A DNA stretch of 12,553 nucleotides, from NCBI GenBank assembly GCA_015522765.1, contig WALR01000076.1, positions 1-12,553 of the forward strand. The letters run 5' to 3'. Below are positions 11,607 to 12,553 of this stretch, in pieces. The translations under genes and the position numbers were made by a program. The notes below the pieces were generated by a model. That model searched no databases, was not told the origin of the DNA, and saw nothing but the letters and a program-made list of their open reading frames with translations. This DNA is from Candidatus Woesearchaeota archaeon (GTDB lineage: Archaea; Nanobdellota; Nanobdellia; Woesearchaeales; WALR01). The first letter of the stretch is position 1, and each line of letters begins with the position of its first letter.

Positions 11607-12266
11607 ATGGATGAAATATCAAACAAGACTCTTATGGCGTTTCTTATTGCGGCGATTGTTATCTCTATAGGCGGCACCATTATAAGCCTCGAGCGTATAT
11701 CACGACTGGGTGCTCCAGAGGTTGCGGGCTATGCAACCACAGGAACAGCTAATCTAACAGTTCTGGGGACGGCGGCGGTTGTCGTTAACAAGAATGTTGA
11801 CTTTGGTTCTGGCTCTCCAAGCTCGGACGTGACTAACCAGACTACGCTGACCACTGAAACAGCCAATACAGGTGGATTTAATGACTGCACTACCGGGGAT
11901 AATTGTCTTGGTCTTGAGCTGGAGAATACTGGAAATGTTGATGTTAACATAACGATAACCGCGGCATCTGACTCCAATGGATTCTGGTCAGGGACAGATA
12001 CGCAGGGCTCTTTCCAGTTCTTTGTCGCTGACGGGAACAGGTCAAAGGATGAAACTGGCTCCTGCCATAACGCGAGCGGGGCAATAGTAACAGAGGTAAG
12101 CGACTGGACAGCGATATCAACGAGTCCTATACTCATGTGCTACAACTTCACCTATCCAAGCGCAACAGATACGCTTACAGTGGAGTTTAACCTCACCATT
12201 CCGACTGACGAACCAGTAGGTTACAAGGAGAACACATTTACCTTTGGCTTTACCCAGATAAGTTAA
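11607..12266 (+). CDS. Glycosylatable surface protein with NKTL-type membrane anchor
   Basis: 219 residues. A membrane segment at about 9-27 follows the start MDEISNKTLM; the external part begins near residue 30 and is Thr/Ser/Asn-rich and beta-like. It holds seven N-x-S/T sequons (Asn 49, 77, 114, 144, 155, 180, 195) and four cysteines (94, 100, 153, 178), enough for two disulfides. The middle segment VNKNVDFGSGSP followed by ELENTGNVDVNITI resembles small archaeal surface proteins with one Ig-like domain. The sequons suggest N-glycosylation by an archaeal oligosaccharyltransferase, and the composition suggests an abundant cell-surface or S-layer-associated component; both are inferences. 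It is coupled to the mini-protein upstream and followed directly by a strong terminator. Confidence 0.8.
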   Translation: MDEISNKTLMAFLIAAIVISIGGTIISLERISRLGAPEVAGYATTGTANLTVLGTAAVVVNKNVDFGSGSPSSDVTNQTTLTTETANTGGFNDCTTGDNCLGLELENTGNVDVNITITAASDSNGFWSGTDTQGSFQFFVADGNRSKDETGSCHNASGAIVTEVSDWTAISTSPILMCYNFTYPSATDTLTVEFNLTIPTDEPVGYKENTFTFGFTQIS

Positions 12267-12275
12267 GGATAAACA

Positions 12276-12316
12276 AGGGGTTTTTACCCCTCTTTCTTTT
12301 TCTTTTTCTTATTTTT
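12276..12316 (+). terminator. Hairpin plus T-rich terminator
   Basis: A perfect 6-bp stem (AGGGGT / ACCCCT) with a TTTT loop at 12276-12291 is followed by about 25 bases of T-rich sequence with occasional C. It lies 10 nt after the surface-protein stop codon. T-tracts alone terminate archaeal transcription, and the added hairpin makes this an unusually clear site. It is the only obvious terminator in the window. Confidence 0.8.
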
Positions 12317-12333
12317 GTTGATTATTAGGAAAA

Positions 12334-12343
12334 TTTTTAAATG
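12334..12343 (+). promoter_or_regulatory. TATA box of the right-edge gene
   Basis: TTTTTAAATG, centred near 12338 and preceded by GGAAAA, predicts a transcript start near 12364, about 20 nt before the ATG at 12385. GTGGT at 12376-12380 may serve as a weak ribosome binding site. With the terminator just upstream, this marks an independent transcription unit. Confidence 0.5.
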
Positions 12344-12384
12344 TATACTCACAATAATTAAAAACCAAATACTAAGTGGTTAGA

Positions 12385-12553
12385 ATGATGAAAATAATTC
12401 ACAGAGTGAACAGAGTAACAGATTTGAAGGCGCTTCCTGAAAATTTTGGAGTGGAAGTTGATATTAGAACAAAGAATGCCCACCTAATATTGAATCACGA
12501 GCCATTTGAAGAAGGGGATTTATTAGACGTGTATCTAGCAAATTTTAATCATC
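12385..12553 (+). CDS. GDPD-like phosphodiesterase, N-terminal fragment cut by the right edge
   Basis: The frame starts at ATG 12385 (a second ATG follows at 12388) and runs open for 56 codons to the window end. The pattern fits the start of a glycerophosphodiester phosphodiesterase-type TIM barrel: an early His-Arg (MMKIIHRVN, residues 6-7), an E-x-D pair in VEVDIR (24 and 26), and a His at 38 in LILNHEPF. In GDPD enzymes these are the catalytic His and metal ligands. Similar short proteins are often found in polysaccharide gene clusters, as far as I recall, so the real substrate may be something other than a glycerophosphodiester. The gene is visibly AT-richer than those before it and sits behind its own promoter, so it may open a different region. 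Only the first quarter or so is visible. Confidence 0.6.
   Translation, partial: MMKIIHRVNRVTDLKALPENFGVEVDIRTKNAHLILNHEPFEEGDLLDVYLANFNH

Overview
The window looks like a piece of an archaeal chromosome, most likely from a DPANN-type lineage (Woesearchaeota/Pacearchaeota-like; the phylum is an inference). The firm anchor is a complete Pelota/Dom34 gene, a family found in archaea and eukaryotes but not in bacteria. Supporting signs are AT-rich TATA boxes about 26 nt before start codons (leaderless genes), GGTGA-type ribosome binding sites inside operons, and a small surface protein with an NKTL-type membrane anchor and many N-glycosylation sequons. GC content looks moderate by eye and falls in the last ~300 bases.

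Left part (1-1933, minus strand). The first 117 bases are the start of a leftward gene that runs off the edge. Its TATA box sits midway between two identical 13-bp palindromes. Behind it is a 584-residue leftward protein with two N-terminal membrane segments and a long, charged helical/coiled-coil tail of unknown function. A 94-bp divergent promoter region with an 18-bp dyad separates it from the plus-strand genes.

Middle left (2028-3959, plus). A two-gene operon carries pelA (ribosome rescue) and an AbrB-like/PhoU-like regulator 9 nt downstream.

Centre (4050-11314, plus). This is a cell-envelope cluster. A single-pass protein with three tandem beta-rich repeats is followed, in the same reading frame after a stop, by an 866-residue polytopic membrane protein. 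That protein ends in an intact M23/LytM metallopeptidase domain. Three secreted proteins with lipoboxes follow. They are diverged paralogues of one another, and the first carries an extra 12-cysteine tail. The first gene and the third lipoprotein gene share an identical 17-bp promoter element, which suggests co-regulation. This cluster is the best candidate for an undescribed system: an archaeal membrane complex with an external LytM domain and partner lipoproteins. Its function is not known from the sequence.

Right part (11384-12553, plus). A 71-residue single-pass mini-protein is translationally coupled to a 219-residue glycosylatable surface protein. A strong hairpin plus T-tract terminator ends this unit. 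A separate promoter then drives a gene cut by the window edge, whose first 56 residues resemble GDPD-type phosphodiesterases.

No tRNA, rRNA, CRISPR array, insertion sequence or gene-free stretch above 300 bases was seen.
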